Positions 12,768-27,100 are shown, counted from the first letter of the stretch. The stretch: 64,000 bases of DNA from Montifringilla adamsi (GCA_017590115.1 JAGGNK010006559.1:4509642-4573641), one strand, 5' to 3'. A program made the numbers and translations. The notes: a model not told the origin generated them from the letters alone.

Positions 12768-13599
12768 TTCCTCTTGCTGGCACCAGTGTGGCTTGGGGGC
12801 CTGGTGGCTCAGCTGGAAGGGCTAGATCTCCCCAGGATGGGGAAGGGGAAGCAACAGCCCTGCTTTGGACACTGATGGGTACCCATCTGTCTGACACAGC
12901 TGCAGGGCTCCAGCCCAGCAAGTGCAACCCTTTATGCTTCAATGCACAAACACACCGGCTGTGCTGAGAGCTCACTACTGCATCTTAAATGTACACATAT
13001 AAGCACAAACCCATTAGAGACAGCACATTAAAAAAATTTAAAGGACACGAAAATAAAGTCAAAAAAGTAATAAGAAAAAGACAAGAGGAAAACCAATGGA
13101 GAAAGGCATCTGGATGGGCTGCCATTGTGCTAGCAGAGAGTGCTCTGGGCTAAATGACTTAACAGATGTGGTGGCAGAGGACACAGGCCCAAGTACGGAT
13201 GCAGGAGGGAGACTGCAGGGAGGGCAGGGAGGTGTTAATCAGCAATAATAAAAAAAGCTGGTTGAAGGTGTTGCAAGGTATAGTATGATTTAAAATATTT
13301 GTTTGGCCTTCTAGGAAGGTGCATGATACAGATTTCTTTAAAGTTTCTTGATGAAGATGAAAGGAAAACCAGAGACAACATCTAAGGAAGGAATAACACT
13401 ATCTGGAGGAGATGGAGAACACACCTTAAAACCACCAGACACACCTTTCAAAGGGGACAAAAAGGGAACTGCAGACATGAGTTACCTGTCAGGACCCAAA
13501 ACTCCCTGATCCCAGGCACACACACACCCCTTGGAAGCACCATAACAAAATGAAAATACAGCTAAGTGTTTCTGGAGAAACTTCACCTAGCAAGCCTGG

Positions 13600-15250
13600 G
13601 GACAGAACTGTCAAAAGAAGCTTTGAAATGATCTGGGAAGGGGAGGAATATATCAAAAAGGGATTGTACACCAAAGCACAACTAGAGACACGTGACTCAG
13701 GGATGAACACAAAAGAGAAATGACGACTAGGATGCCAAGTGACTTAGAATTAACCAAGAGATGTGACAAACAATCAGAAGAGAGTCTCTATAAATACATG
13801 AGAAGGAAAATCAGGCCTGTTGCAAAATAAGAGAAAGGCTGCATTCTCCAGTACCTCATTTCACAGCAGCTAGCTGGGACCAGATAATGGGGGCATATTT
13901 CACTTAACACACAGCATGTGCAAGCTCAGGTTGGATGGAGTAAGGGAAGAACAGAGCAAACACATCAGTCAGCCAAGTGGTTTCAAGTCCGCAGGAGCAC
14001 TGAAAATGTCCCTACAGTGCTTGGGGAACCAACCACCATTAATCATCTTTAAACCATTAACCACTGCTATGCAGATGCCAGAGAGGCCAGGTAAGGTCTA
14101 AAAGAAATGAAAAGACCAAACACAGCACCCAGTCTCACAAAGGAAAGTGGGAGCAGAAAAGCCAGAATACTTCTAATATCAAAGTTACTGGAGCACACCG
14201 CAGAAGGATTTCTGATCCTGTAAAAATAATGAGATTAGGAACAAAACACAACAAATGGCCAACATTAATGTATCAAAAAGTCATGTCAAACTAGAGTAAT
14301 GCCTCTCTCACTCTCTCTGACAGGACATCTGTCCCAGCTGATAAAAAGGAAGTAGAGTAGTACAGATGACAGAGCCTATCTTTAGAAAGGCTTTTAAAAC
14401 AGCCCCACATGACTTTTTCATGAGTAAACTACAGAAATAGCTTATGTTATCACAAAAAGGAAGGGTGGGGGGCAGAAAGGTGTACAAGTGATTAGAAGAG
14501 CCCAAACCCTAGCCTACAAAGTTATCTGCACCATGATTACAACCTGCAAAACTTATTGATTTCAGGAATCACAGCTATTTGGGGATCAGTGGAAGACGGG
14601 AGAGTGCCTGATTCCGTGCTCAGAATCACACTGATGAGGTTGGGAGACACCACTGGCATCCTCCCCTGACTTAAAGAAGAGCAGAGCAGTCTGAAAGAAA
14701 ACCATATATATGCTGAATCTGACTGCATTCCTGTAAGGGTAATGGCAGCAGCAGTGGGGACCTCAGAACTGAAAAGTGGTGAGGAAGATGTGGGTTAGGC
14801 AGCAGGAATGAAGCAGCACGAGTGTCTGATGAATTTCAGGGGGACATAATGCTGGAGGTGTTCTGCCTTCTGCAGCACCAGGGAGAGGTATACAGCATAT
14901 TATATTTAAGATTGGGATTCATATTTTTTTTGAAAAATACGCATTAAAGAGTGTCAAGAAGGGAGCAGGAAGAACAACAGTAGCTTTAGAAAATGTGACC
15001 AGTGGAAAAACATGTAAGGAGCTGGATTTGTTTACTATGGGAAAGAGAATAGAAAGAGGGGCCGATAAGAGCCTTGCAATACATTCAAGCTTCTTGCAGA
15101 CAGAAAGTAATCAAGCATTTGCTAACAGTGGAGCAAGAGCTTGATTGGCATCAAGTGGGATTTAGAGTAGACAGCATATCAACTACAATGACAGTCAAGA
15201 AGAGGTTATCTATAGCTATGTGAAGCCATCATGGGACACTTACATACTGG
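13600..15250 (+). mobile_element. Degenerate L3/CR1-clade LINE remnant (reverse-transcriptase region)
   Basis: Several scattered blocks match my memory of old L3/CR1 LINE sequence in order. Near 13790-13810 is CTCTATAAATACATGAGAAG (the KYI-type linker). At about 14270-14325 are CAAAAAGTCATGTCAAACTA and a later CTGACAGG. At about 14370-14435 are CTTTAGAAAGGCTTTTAAAA, CAGCCCCACATGACT and GAGTAAACTACAGAAATAG, corresponding to the FSKAFDTVSH region of the reverse transcriptase. At about 15020-15090 is GAGCTGGATTTGTTTACTAT, as in L3 3' regions. It is full of indels and stops and cannot encode protein. Boundaries are approximate. Confidence 0.55.
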
Positions 15251-17770
15251 TAAAAAAGCAGAAAAATTCTCTGTTTGCAACTTTGTAAAGCATAAGATAT
15301 TAAGATTTCTTCTATTTTGCTACCCCTTCCACTTTGGTTGACTACCCTAAATTCACGAAATGCTTCTGTTTCAGAGCACCTAGATGCACAGGATGACATT
15401 TTTTCTCCTGCTTAGATTTCTTTGAGTCAATGAAATTACCTGGGTCTGTTTTGCTCTCTGAATGGGGGGCTTCACACAGCAATAAAGCCCAGGATCACTG
15501 CCATTTTTGCTGCCCCACTTGCACACAAGGTTTATAAAGAATCTGACTGACCAGGTTCCCTGAAAACACCAGATCACCTTCTGGAGGTTATAACACCTAG
15601 AGCACCCCAAGGCTACCCTAATTTCTGAACAGGAGAAGAAAAATCAGGCCATCATAACAGGTTTTGGATCACTTTTTCCTGTCCTGCTGATCCAAGCAGT
15701 TTTCCCCAGGGGCAAACACGGATTTACCAGCAGAAGAAGGGAACTGCATTTTCACACTAATTTCTCTGTTCAGGTCTCCAGGCATTGGGGTGCAGTTGCT
15801 GCTGCACCCTTCCCTGCATCCAGAGTGAGGGCTGGCTTTGCCCCCCTCATCCCCCATTGCCAGGATTGATCCACCAGCTCCAAAAGCAACACTGATTACA
15901 GCCACTGACCACCACTCAAGCCAGTTCCTGCAGATGGCTCCTGTTTGGAAGATCTCACGTACACAAGCTGGCAAGCACACACCTCTCTGAGAGTGCTGGG
16001 TATAACTACAGAAATGCACAATTTAACCCAAACCAGACAGCTGTTTTATTCATTAAAAAACCCAAAAGGTGAAAGCAGAACTCCTGAGAAACACAATTAA
16101 CTGCTGCTTGTAACAGACTTCAGCAAACCATCTGCTCACAAAAAAGTTTTAACCCACTCAAATACTGCATTGCAGGAAGGTAAAGGGAACCAGAAATAAT
16201 ACACAAATAAGGTAGTAAGTCAATATAGTGAGAAACAACAGGGAATTACAGGAAGGAGGCAGATGTGAGGAGGAGGAGAAGGAAATGAAGAAACCCATAA
16301 TGGAGAATACAGCAACATCCCACAGATGTTGATCATGAGAGAATTGCATAGAAACACACTCAACTTTACCCCTCATTTCCACATTTCACTGAAAAAATCT
16401 TAGCCAAAAAAAACCCCAAAAAACCCCACAGCAAAACTGGTTGTAGTTTGATTACAACCAATTGATAAATACTTCATTCAGAAACTAAAAAGGCAAGAAA
16501 CAGCCCTCGATGGCACAGGCTGATTTTCTGCAAACAAGTGACTTTGATTACTTGGGTTACATTTACATGAGGTTTTGACCTTTCTAAATTGCTCTGGAGC
16601 CAAATGTTCACATGGGGCTCCCTGTGCACCATTCACTATTTAAAAGTTGTATTTAATGTCACAGAAGCTGAGTGTGCTTCAGGCATCACATCATTAAAGT
16701 TCATATTTTCTTATATTAAGCAGAAAATAGAACCAATTCAAACTTAAAAAAAAAAAAAGAAAAAGACTTGCACGGGGTTGCTGACATATGGCAGGTGTGC
16801 TACATTATCACACTACCCTCAGGCCAAAATACTGTAACACCTGTGAACAATATTTTTTGTTTCATGCAGTACCTAAATAGACTGTGCTCCAGTGCTCCCA
16901 AGCTGGTGACCTGCCTAACCTCACAGAAACAAGAGAATCAGACAGACAAGGTACAAATCAGAGCATCAAGCCCATCTCCTCCTGACTGCTTCTGACCAGA
17001 CATTTATCATTCCAGCTCAGGGGATGGAACAGCCTATGAAGTAAAAGAAAATTTGAACTGTAATTTAAAAATATCACCTCAACTTCTCTGATTTATGTTA
17101 TTAATTAGAATCCGGCAATGAAACCACTTTTTTTTTTTTTGCTTTATTTTACTGAATAGTCTTTGAAAAAGTCACAAAGGACTCCTCACTGATAAATTAA
17201 ACCCTCCTTAGCTTATTACTTCCAAAGGCAATGTAGCAGTATAATTTTTTTGTTTGGGTTTGGATTTTTTTTTTTCAGTGACTGGATACTTTTCCCCCAT
17301 TTTTCTGGTTTGGAGGGAATTCACTGTTACATTTTTGTGGCCTTTTTTCCAATCCAGCGTGGTTCAGAGATGGAAGAAAGGAAGACAGACATTTTGCAGC
17401 CAGTAGCCTGATGCCTCTTTCAGCTGGCCACAGTGTCCCAGTGTCCACTACCGCTCCTTCCAGCAAGACACAAATCAGCACTGCAGCTGCAAGCTCTGCT
17501 CCCAGCCCTGCCACAGGCACTGCTGCCCTGCAGCATGCTGAGCTTTAGCAGGTTTTCCATAAACCTTCCCAGAACCGAGCATTTTAAAAGCAGTTTTTTT
17601 AAGGGGGTCACGAATCACTTCTTCTCAGAGGCAGATGTCTGACCTGGGTCATGCAAGGCAGGATGCTTGAGCAATGGTTTCCCCCACAACACCCCAGAGC
17701 AGTGCTTGCTTGCCATCTCTAGGAGCTCCAGGTGGGTGCTGGATTGAAATAATTGAGAAAACTTAAAAAA

Positions 17771-17826
17771 GGAAGGGAGGAAGGGAGGAAGGGAGGAAGG
17801 GAGGAAGGGAGGAAGGAAGGAAGGGA
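17771..17826. repeat. (GGAAGGGA)n microsatellite
   Basis: An eight-base GGAAGGGA-type unit is repeated about six times and then decays into GGAA units. One strand is pure purine, so the tract is capable of triplex (H-DNA) formation. It is likely length-polymorphic. Confidence 0.92.
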
Positions 17827-19309
17827 CGGAGTCACAGGCAGTGAAAAAAATGCAGAGGAACCACCCTGAATTCATGCTGGGACCTAGTTAAATAAAGACA
17901 GCTCTGTGTAATGAGAGCCATCATGCTGAGACCTGGGGACAAAAGTGCTCCTACTTCATCTTCCTATTTCCTTTTGTTCCTTCCTATGCTAACACTAATT
18001 TTACACCCCATGTTTCAACTTTTGAAGGCAATAGATGGTCTGATACAGCAAGACTACTTGATGGTGAGGCATCACAGTGTTTTTAGTTGTAATAGCTCCT
18101 GTTTTTCTGAAATGGATTATTCATTTCATATTTAGATTTTAATCTCCTGGGCACTCATGTCGGTTTTGAATATAAAACACATCCTGCAATATCAAGTAAA
18201 AGACTTTCCACTATGGAGCACTGCATCAGGAAACCACTGGCTCCCCAAACAAATTAAAACCTTGTGCGTCTAAACAACCAAACCCATGGCATCAGACAGC
18301 TAGGTTTTCATACCTAAACTCTTCTGGGATCTCCACACTCCCCAGAGCTTTAATTACCTGCTAGAGATTACAAAAATACTGCTCAATTGGCACCAGCAGC
18401 TAGCCCATGACACGTATGCTCCAGGTTACACTGTCACTGCAAAAACAATCTCCCAGCATCCTCTGAAAATTCAGTTCAACGTTTTTCCTTCCCCCCCCAC
18501 TCCCAAAACTCAAATGCACATAGCAGCAGCCAGCCCTAGCCTCACAGACACCAGCTGTAAAATCATGTGTTGGATGCAAACCAGGATCTGAGGATGGTGT
18601 GGGAGCAGGGACTTCTAGGAACAAACTGGTCAGTGGAAACACACGAACAAGTATATTTATGGTGGGTCCAGGCATCTGTAGAGTGATCTCACTTAAAATC
18701 AGCCAGAAAGCAGGATTCCCTTCCAGAGCCAGTCACACTTGGATTCAGATGTTTTAGAACCTTTTCAGTTACATGTTTCCAAAGCACGGGAAGCTCCTTT
18801 CACACCTCCCAATGCACACCAGCTCAGTCCTGAGGGTCCTTTGCATGATCAGCTCTGTAGGGAATTAAGAGCAAGCTTTCTGTGTCTTCACATAACATCC
18901 CAGTAAAGCCAAAATCTTTCACCATCTGTGCAGCTACACCATACTACAAGGATTTGCAGACCAGCAGCCAATACAGCCCGACAAAGAAAATAGCTTTCTT
19001 TAAAGAGGCTCTAACCCTTTTTACCTATTAAACCCTGAAATGCTCCACATACAGCTCCATAGTAATTACATTATATAGTCCTGACCCAGTGTTAGACTGG
19101 ATTATGCTGTCTCTGAAGATGGATGTCACCAGATCTGGCAATTCCTCTGCAATGTGTATGACCTTCTTGGAGTTCAGACACATAGAAATGACAGCAGCTC
19201 AGAGAGGACAGAAGGGGTTGAGGCAATTGGGACAGACAGGTGGCCTAAAGAGTCCCCACAAGGCAGCGGTCAGAAAACAAAAAAAGAAGGAGGAGGGGAA
19301 AACAAGAAA

Positions 19310-19345
19310 GCAGAAAGTTGGAATAATGCAGAAAGTTGGAATAAT
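19310..19345. repeat. Exact 18-bp tandem duplication
   Basis: The unit GCAGAAAGTTGGAATAAT occurs twice in direct succession (19310-19327 and 19328-19345), followed by GCAG. It is identical in both copies and so probably recent. Confidence 0.92.
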
Positions 19346-20148
19346 GCAGCTTAATCATTAAAAAAAAAAAATATCCTCAAGGAATCATGGACAAACTTGC
19401 GCAGAAAGAAGAAGGAAAGCTCTTTGCAGCTTTTAAATCACTAGGGTTTAAAAAATGTAAGTCACATAAATCTGGGTTACTCAACAGAATGTGAGCATTC
19501 AAAATTATAATAAAAAATATATATTCTGTATCAAGTTCATAATTTGAGAGAAGTGAAGGTAATTAAGCTAGATGCTGCAATTCCCAAACTTTGTAACAAA
19601 TTACTCTAAAACCTAAATTATTTCCTTCCCCACATACTTTTCTTTAAACATACCTTTTCTAAATGTTTGATGGTGCATTTTTAAGACTACAAATTCTGTC
19701 CACTACAGAAAGCCACTAATTCTGTCACTACAATCTACCTTAATTTAAGGGAGAATGCTACAATTCAGAAACAAAGTGAGAGACTTTGACACTGGATCCT
19801 ATTTAATGTGCTGAGTTTCAAACTTGTTGCATGTGCTAACGAGGTAAGTGCCCAAATCAGTGAAACAAGTCCATGAACAGAGGCTTTTGCCATCTTTCCT
19901 CCTGATGTTATGCAGAAGCCTATGCAGGAGTCTCTGGCCAAGTGACAAAGGACTGCTATGCATTGTAACTAATGATTATTTTATACCAATCCATTTCCAT
20001 CAGCATCCTCCAGGTCACAGCATGTAAAATTCATTTACATTCCGCACTCTATGCTAGTTTGGGTGGAAAAAATAAAAAAGTAATTGGGTAACTGTCTAAC
20101 TCCTTACTGGAAAATTTGCTCAGAAAGGCATTTGTAATTTCAAAGTTT

Positions 20149-20196
20149 AATTGTGCACTAAGGTATCAAACAACTTTGATACCTTAGTGCACAATT
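20149..20196. repeat. Perfect 22-bp palindrome with 4-base loop
   Basis: The left arm (20149-20170) and right arm (20175-20196) are exact reverse complements, separated by CAAC. Pairing continues outward for about seven more bases with two mismatches (20142-20203). It is not the end of any transposon I recognise. It could be a foldback or template-switch mutation, a small inverted-repeat element, or a structured RNA in the intron. The sequence alone does not decide between these. Confidence 0.95.
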
Positions 20197-23100
20197 CAAC
20201 CTTCTAATAAACATGTAGGAAATACAGTCACTCCCTAGAGCATCATAAATGGTGACTCAACAACCACAAGCTTCTCCTAGAGCTATGTCTGATGCTAGAT
20301 TAACAACAGCCACATTTCATCTCTCCTTCCCCTCTTCTGCTCCCTCTGTAGTCTGCTTTCTGTGGGGACACAAAAGTCCATGCCAATATTCACAGGGCCA
20401 TTACATCAGAACTAAAAAATTGAATGAGGTAATCCACCCCCTCCCTGGATGTCATGAGTGCTCCAGGGAAGTGGTACCCTGCAGCTGGGCTCCAACCCGT
20501 TCTGTTCTCTGTCACCTTCACTACATACATATGTTTTACTTCAGCTGGGGCTACAGACACTTTATCCTCAAGGAATCATTACTTTAAAGGTTTGCAAAGA
20601 AGCGAGAAACCAACTAACTCTTCCCCCAGCTCCAGAATGGCATTAATGATCCCTACAGCAGCAGTCACCACATTTTCTTTGAGAGATATAGACATGCAAG
20701 CATGCCAAAAGTACCACCACAAAACAAGCACATCAGATACATATTGGATCTTCACTAGGGAGCTCATCTTGCACACTGACTTCGATGCTCCATGGTCCCC
20801 TTCCCAGCCTGCCTTGCCTAAACTCTACTGATATATATTTATGTCACCTATTACTAAAATCCCACAATGCTGCAGTTTACATGTGCCCCATAGGACATTT
20901 ATTGCAATAGTTCCCAAGCCTTGCTGTTTGGGAAAATTTTCCCAAATGTCTGACCTAGTTCTTCCGACTTGAAATGTACTGAGTTCTCCTCACCCTGACA
21001 ATAGTGGATGCATAGCACGGCTCTGCAGCTTGCAGACAGCTGCTGTTTGCCCCTCAGACCACTCTCTCCTCTGGGTCTTCTGGCAGTCCTATTTTTAGTC
21101 CTCTCTCAGGCTCTTTCTTCTCTGTTCTCTTTGCCATCAGCTCACCTCTTTCCAGAGCAACAGTATCCAAACCCTACTTTCAGCTGAAGATCAACTGTCC
21201 TTACCGATGCTGAACAGCTTCCAAGGACAGCTTTATGTCTGCAAACAATACTTCTCTTCGTACCTCAAGCAAGCAAAGAGTTCAGTATTTTCACCATATT
21301 ATGACAATTATCAACTTAGTTATAACCTTTGATCCATTCATAATCCCACACTGTTTTCTCCACACTGCTGCCTAAGGATCTCCACAGTGGATAAAAACTA
21401 ACTTAGCTACATTTTATCCAACAAAAAGCGAGGGAAAAGCCCGACTTACAAGCAAGACATTATTTGATTTCTTTAAAATTTTATACTTATGAAGTCCCTT
21501 CTCTTTTTCTGGGTATCATTCAAAAAATTAAAGCATTTATTGCCATACAAGATCTAGTTTCAGTGACAAGAGTGCACATGATTTATGTTAGAACAACTGC
21601 AGCTCCCTGTATCCAAAGTACATTCATGCCATGATACTCTCTTATTTATTAAAATATTAGGGAGTGTGAATTGGAAACATTTCCAATTTCACCTCTAGTT
21701 TCAATTCACCACTGACATATGCACTCCAGTTCCTTGACAGGTCTTGGGGGCATTAGAAACTTGGCCAGGCTGACCCCCAGCATGTCTGCTGTAATGGTTT
21801 CACAGGAGCTGAGAACACCTTCCAAACAAGGCAGGAACTCAAAAGTTCTTGTCCACTTTCAAGAGCCACAGGGCCATTAAGGCGACCTGAGTGGCATTGC
21901 TAACAGTGTCTCAACTTATTAATAAATTGAGAGCAAGCTCACATCTGCTAGGAAAGGAAAGTCTAGTCTACCTCATTTTATGGTCTCTAGCTGAGTCAAG
22001 CACATTAAAATATGTATTACCTCTGTCTACCTGTCACTTCGTGTAACATGCTTAGGTGAACCCATGGCTGCAAGCCAGAGCCCGAACTGTTCCAACTCAA
22101 GCAGTGCTTTTGGGGAAAAGTTATTTGCAACAGAAGTGTCAGGTTCCTCTCAGTATGCTGGCAAATGTTTGCCTCAACCCTTACTGAACCAAAAGTTAAA
22201 TGGTGAGGAAAGACTGCAATTTTGGGTTAATTCTGGGCATCGTAATATGCTCGTAAAATGAACAACATGCTCTGCCTTAGCAATGAAAAAATGGAAAAAT
22301 AAAGAGAGAGATCGAGACTGATTCCTTTAATATGTATTTTAAGAACAATTTCAATACTGGTTTCTCAGGAGGGAACAAAACCCCAGCCTATGTTACACTA
22401 CCAAGGAGACCTTCTCTTCCTACCTTTGGTACTGAGAGTGAACGTGCCTTGGGGAAGCCAGGAAAGGGCTGACAGGCCAATATAGGATACTGCTTCATTC
22501 CAACCAAGTGGTAGACAATGGCTGGCATTCAGACAACTGAAAACTTGCAGAGAAGCTAGTTCAAGCTGGCTTAAGTGGATGCAAGTGTGGGCTTGGATAT
22601 TTAGGAGTTCTTAAGAAGAAAAGCAGCTTGCAATATTTCAGGGTGGGGTTCTGAGACTTTCTTTTTTGTCTAGTCCATTAGTAGTAAATAAGACCAGGAA
22701 CATGGCAGGGTCATGTGTGCCCAGAACTGCATCTAAGCCTCAGAATTACAGCTGCAATTAAAGAGTTCTCCAAGGGGGGCTTGGAGGGGTGGGGGGAGGA
22801 GGAGAGAAGAATCAACTGCAGGAAAAAAAAACAAAACAACCCACCAAAACTAAAACTACCCAGAAAACCACAGCAGCCTGCAGACTGAGCAATTTAGAGA
22901 TTTCTTCTCTTGCTCACATGCAAGCACACAATCAAGGGCACAACTTCCAAAACACACACATTTGAGGTTCTTCCCTGTTTCACCCCATTTATAATCTTTT
23001 ACAGTCTTGTAAAAGTGTACTGCCTTCAAAAAGGCAAGGATTCTTTTTATTTCTTATTATTTCATCTGCAGCTCAACACTTGACCTGCACTGACATAACC

Positions 23101-24104
23101 TTAAGTGACACTTAGTTCAACTATTCAGCTTCACCATCCCTAAAGTGAGATGCATTTTATTAGGGTTTTTTCCTTTTTCCTTTTCCTCTGCTCACACTTC
23201 AGATGACAGGAAATGCCTGCTGTGAATTCTTGTCCAGCATTTTAAATAGCACATGAAGTGCTTTCTGTCCAACATCAGACAGCTTCCCATGAACTGTAAG
23301 CTCTCCAAGAACAAGAGGTGTAAATACCTTTGTCTCTCCTCAGTGAGTGGGAAGCAGCTGGGCCAGAGAGGGAGCCCACAACCTCTATGTGCCACTGCAC
23401 CCACCCAGCACACACTAAAGCCAGCAAGGACAGAAGATACCATCAGCCCCTTCACTCAACCACCCAGCTCCAGCTGTAACCAAAACTGGCAAGCACCCAA
23501 AAGCTCCCAATTTTTTTATAAAGATTATTTTGTAATTTTTGTAATACAGCACTCAACTGTACCACCCTATACACCACAGCCATACATTCATTATGGTTGG
23601 TCACATGCAAGTAAGTGCAGACAGGCTGAATTACTTTTGCAACAACCTCAGTGTTGTAACACCCAGAAGTCTCAGAGGAGACCGTTTTGCCGCTTATTAA
23701 ACTAAATACATATTTGTGCACGGCAAGTTTTAATTGTAAAGGAAGATCACGTGCAGCTATAAATCTATGAAATGTATCATAAATAACACACATGTTCAAC
23801 TTAGTTCAATATTAATAGAGAAGATGATTCTTTGAGTTTATTCCTCTAATGCTGTGGCCATAATAGTCTGTAAGGTACAGCAGGTCTACTACTATGACTG
23901 AATAGAAGGCAATTTTAAAACTCACACACAAGAAGGATAAATCCAAACTTCTCTAAGACTAGAAACACCAACAAGCCATGGTTGCACATCTTTTTCAAAC
24001 ACTCTTCATAACAAAAAGGCTGGATTTTTGATTTGTGAGGTTGTTGGGTTTTTGGGTTGCCTTTGCGAGTTTGTTTCTTGGGTTTGGGGTGGGGAGGTGT
24101 TTGA

Positions 24105-24129
24105 TTTTTTTTTTTTTTTTTTTTTTTTT
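24105..24129. repeat. T25 homopolymer with T/G-rich flank
   Basis: This is a run of 25 T preceded by a T/G-rich low-complexity stretch (24020-24104). It carries no transposon body. Similar T/G-rich tracts occur at about 6049-6142 and 62220-62308. Confidence 0.9.
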
Positions 24130-27100
24130 GGGAGTTTTTGTTTTTCTCAAAAGATGGCTTATGTTATCATTCTCTGTCCTCAGAGGATGACATCTGCTTA
24201 CTGCAGAAAGCAGGTTTTTTGTTAGAAAGCAGACTTGTTAAGTCATGTATGCACCTAGCAAGCTTAAGTCTGGCACACATCCCTTCCAACTCCTCTTCAT
24301 TCAAAAAAAATTTATACAGTGAAGAACCTGTGCCATAGAAGAAAAAAAAAAAAAAGCTATTTAGCTATTTTCAGAACAGACTGAATGTACTTGAATGAAA
24401 AACCTAAACTGAGTACCTGGGAGAATGACAGAACAGGAAGACTGGTTCAGCCTTAACACTGTGTTGGCTGTAACCAGCCTTGCCCTTTGCAGTGTTCCTG
24501 ACCTCAGCAGTAGTGCCTAACCTGTACAACAGGATTTATGGGTACCCTGAGCAGATGCAGAACTATTTCCCAATGTATCACTTTCAGAAGCAAAAGGATT
24601 TGGAGTTTCCCAGCAACTGCATGTGCGGGTCTGCAACACCAGGTACGACATGCTTACAACCCCTGCACTCCATGCCATGAGTTTTCTAACTTGTTTTAGT
24701 TCACAGGTCTTTGCAGGCACAGGCAGTGTGCTGTTTGGGACAAGAGCAAAGCCAGTGCAAGGCACGGGCATGTCAGGACCTCAGCCCAAACATTTCACTG
24801 CCCTTCTCTCAGGCCAACTCCACTCTCCTAATGAGGATATGAGTACATGCTTCTCTCCCAGTTTATATTTATCCCTGGCCCAGGTGCTGTTTTCCAACTG
24901 TGAACACAAGCTCCCCTGTGCTGAGGACTCTGAAACTGAAAGAAATAATTTCTCCCCCACTCCACAAGTGCAAGATGGTAAAATGAATTCACTCAAACTG
25001 GTGTCATGTGCCAAAGCACAAAGGCTTGGTGTTTTTGAATGTTCAAAGCCAGCATATGTTTGTCCCTATGCTTATGTTCTATATGTTTTTTGCCTTACTG
25101 AAGCCTACAGCAAACAGCTGTCATTAACATTCACCCCTTCTGCTAACACTTTCCTTAATCCCTAACTGACTTCCCAGCCTATAATTAAACTTTCCAGCTG
25201 CCACACTAAGAGATGGCACCAATATCCATCATTTATTACTAAGTAGTCCTTAAAAAGCTCTTTTTCCAATTTCCAAGACCATGGACTAGAATCAAAGCCT
25301 CTTACCCTTACAGGTTTTTGGCTAAAAACCTTCCATTCACTTACAAACTGTCTCATGTTTTACCAGGGAAATTAAATGGCCAAGTAGCATTATCTTAACA
25401 ATTAAACTGATGCATTTTTATAGTGCCAATAGCTGGAATGCAAAGAGCTTGAAAAGTGATGCATAAACACTGCATGTGTTTACACATTTTGTATGGAAAA
25501 TATACTAGAAAGAGCTCTATAACCAACAGCATTTACCAAGCTATTTGGTTCAAGCCCAAAGTTTAAACAGGAGCCTGAATTAAAATAATGAAAGGTCTGA
25601 TATCTTACTTTAGATTGCAACAGTAAATTGACATTAGCAGTTAAAATCTTGAAAATGTTTTTTTCACATTCATGTAAGAGATTATTTGAACAGCAGAGCT
25701 AGCTGACAACATTTCTGTCTGCTACTTTTCTTGCAGTGTTCAAGAGGACTTGATATTTTATAAGAAAATTACTGGCTTCACAGTTGAAAAAGGGAGAAGA
25801 TGTCTGAAGCTAATGCTGTATTTTTTGGTAACGTGACATAACAAGACGCCGAGGAAGCTGAACAAAACGGGTGAAGGCAGTGTAACACCCAGTGGGAACA
25901 CAGCGTGGGGTTCAAAGACTCATCATCCACAAGCCCTTCAGACCATTACAAGAAACCCCTCCCCCCCCCCAAACAGCCACAAAATGCTGTTATTTTTGTA
26001 AGCCCCAAATGTCTAGGACACCTGCTGAGCCTTTGAGCGCAAAAGGTTTCCCCAGCCCAAACCTGCAGTCTGGAGAGACACGCACATCATCCTCAATCCC
26101 AGAGCTCTGCAACTCTGCACACCAAAACCCAGAAGCCTGTATCTCCAAATACTGTCTGTTATAGAGTAGGGCAACATCTGCTTGACTGCTGAAGCACCAT
26201 CACCAAAAACAGCAAGCAGGCTCCATTCATAGTATGATTGGCAAGTGCCAGCTGGCAATCCCAACAGCCCACAGCCTGCAGCCTGCTGAAGACTCTGCGA
26301 TGTTTGGGATCTGCCACCTCAGTGTCTCCTTCAACATGTTCAGGAGTCACAGCATGCTTTGGTTTTGCCTTTTGCCTCACGTGTCAGAGTAAAATTGAGT
26401 GCCAAGATGCAGCCTTCCTGTTTATGAAACTGCAGGCTGGTTTTATAGAGGATGAGGCTGCAACCTTGCTGGAAGTTACTAGCCATTTAAACAAAGTGGG
26501 GCCCCTTCAGGAAAGGGGTGCATTGGTTTTCCATGTTATACTACTGCTTGAGATTAACAATTTAACAGTAAGGTTTTAATGGATTTCCATAACTGCGCAG
26601 GATTTATCAGCTACTGTAAGGCTATTTTGGTAGACTACCAGGTTTAATCATTAATCATTCAGGTTTAGTCAACTCTAAAAGCATCACTTCTCAGCAAAGA
26701 TCATGCCAGACAGGTGCAGAAATTCAAGGCCTGAACAGCTATGGCTTTGTTCCTAGCAGCAAGGCGAGAAAGGTCAATATTTTAGGTGAAAATGGATACA
26801 CTTTCAGTTCTCTCTAAACTACAGGTGAAACTTTTCTCCCTCCTTACATTAAACATATAATTTTAAAGACAGATTTCAAAGAGCGCGTGTGACACTCTTA
26901 AGCTTCAAATACGTACGTGTTGAGAGGTTAGGAGAACATGAAAACAGTGTTTCATTGAAACCCGTTTGTCATTTTTAATCACAGGATAACTCCAGAAGAG
27001 GTGTGACTGATGCAATTTAAATTTTCACCTGACAAACTGAATTATTCATCTTGGCGGCGCCTACGACAAAAGACCAAGCAGAGCAGGCAGTCAGTCAGCC

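Noticed and set aside
24623..25165. 180-residue plus-strand ORF
   Set aside because: It has no recognisable motif, lies within intronic-type sequence and has no codon-use or splice-site support that I can see. It is consistent with chance in a 64-kb window.
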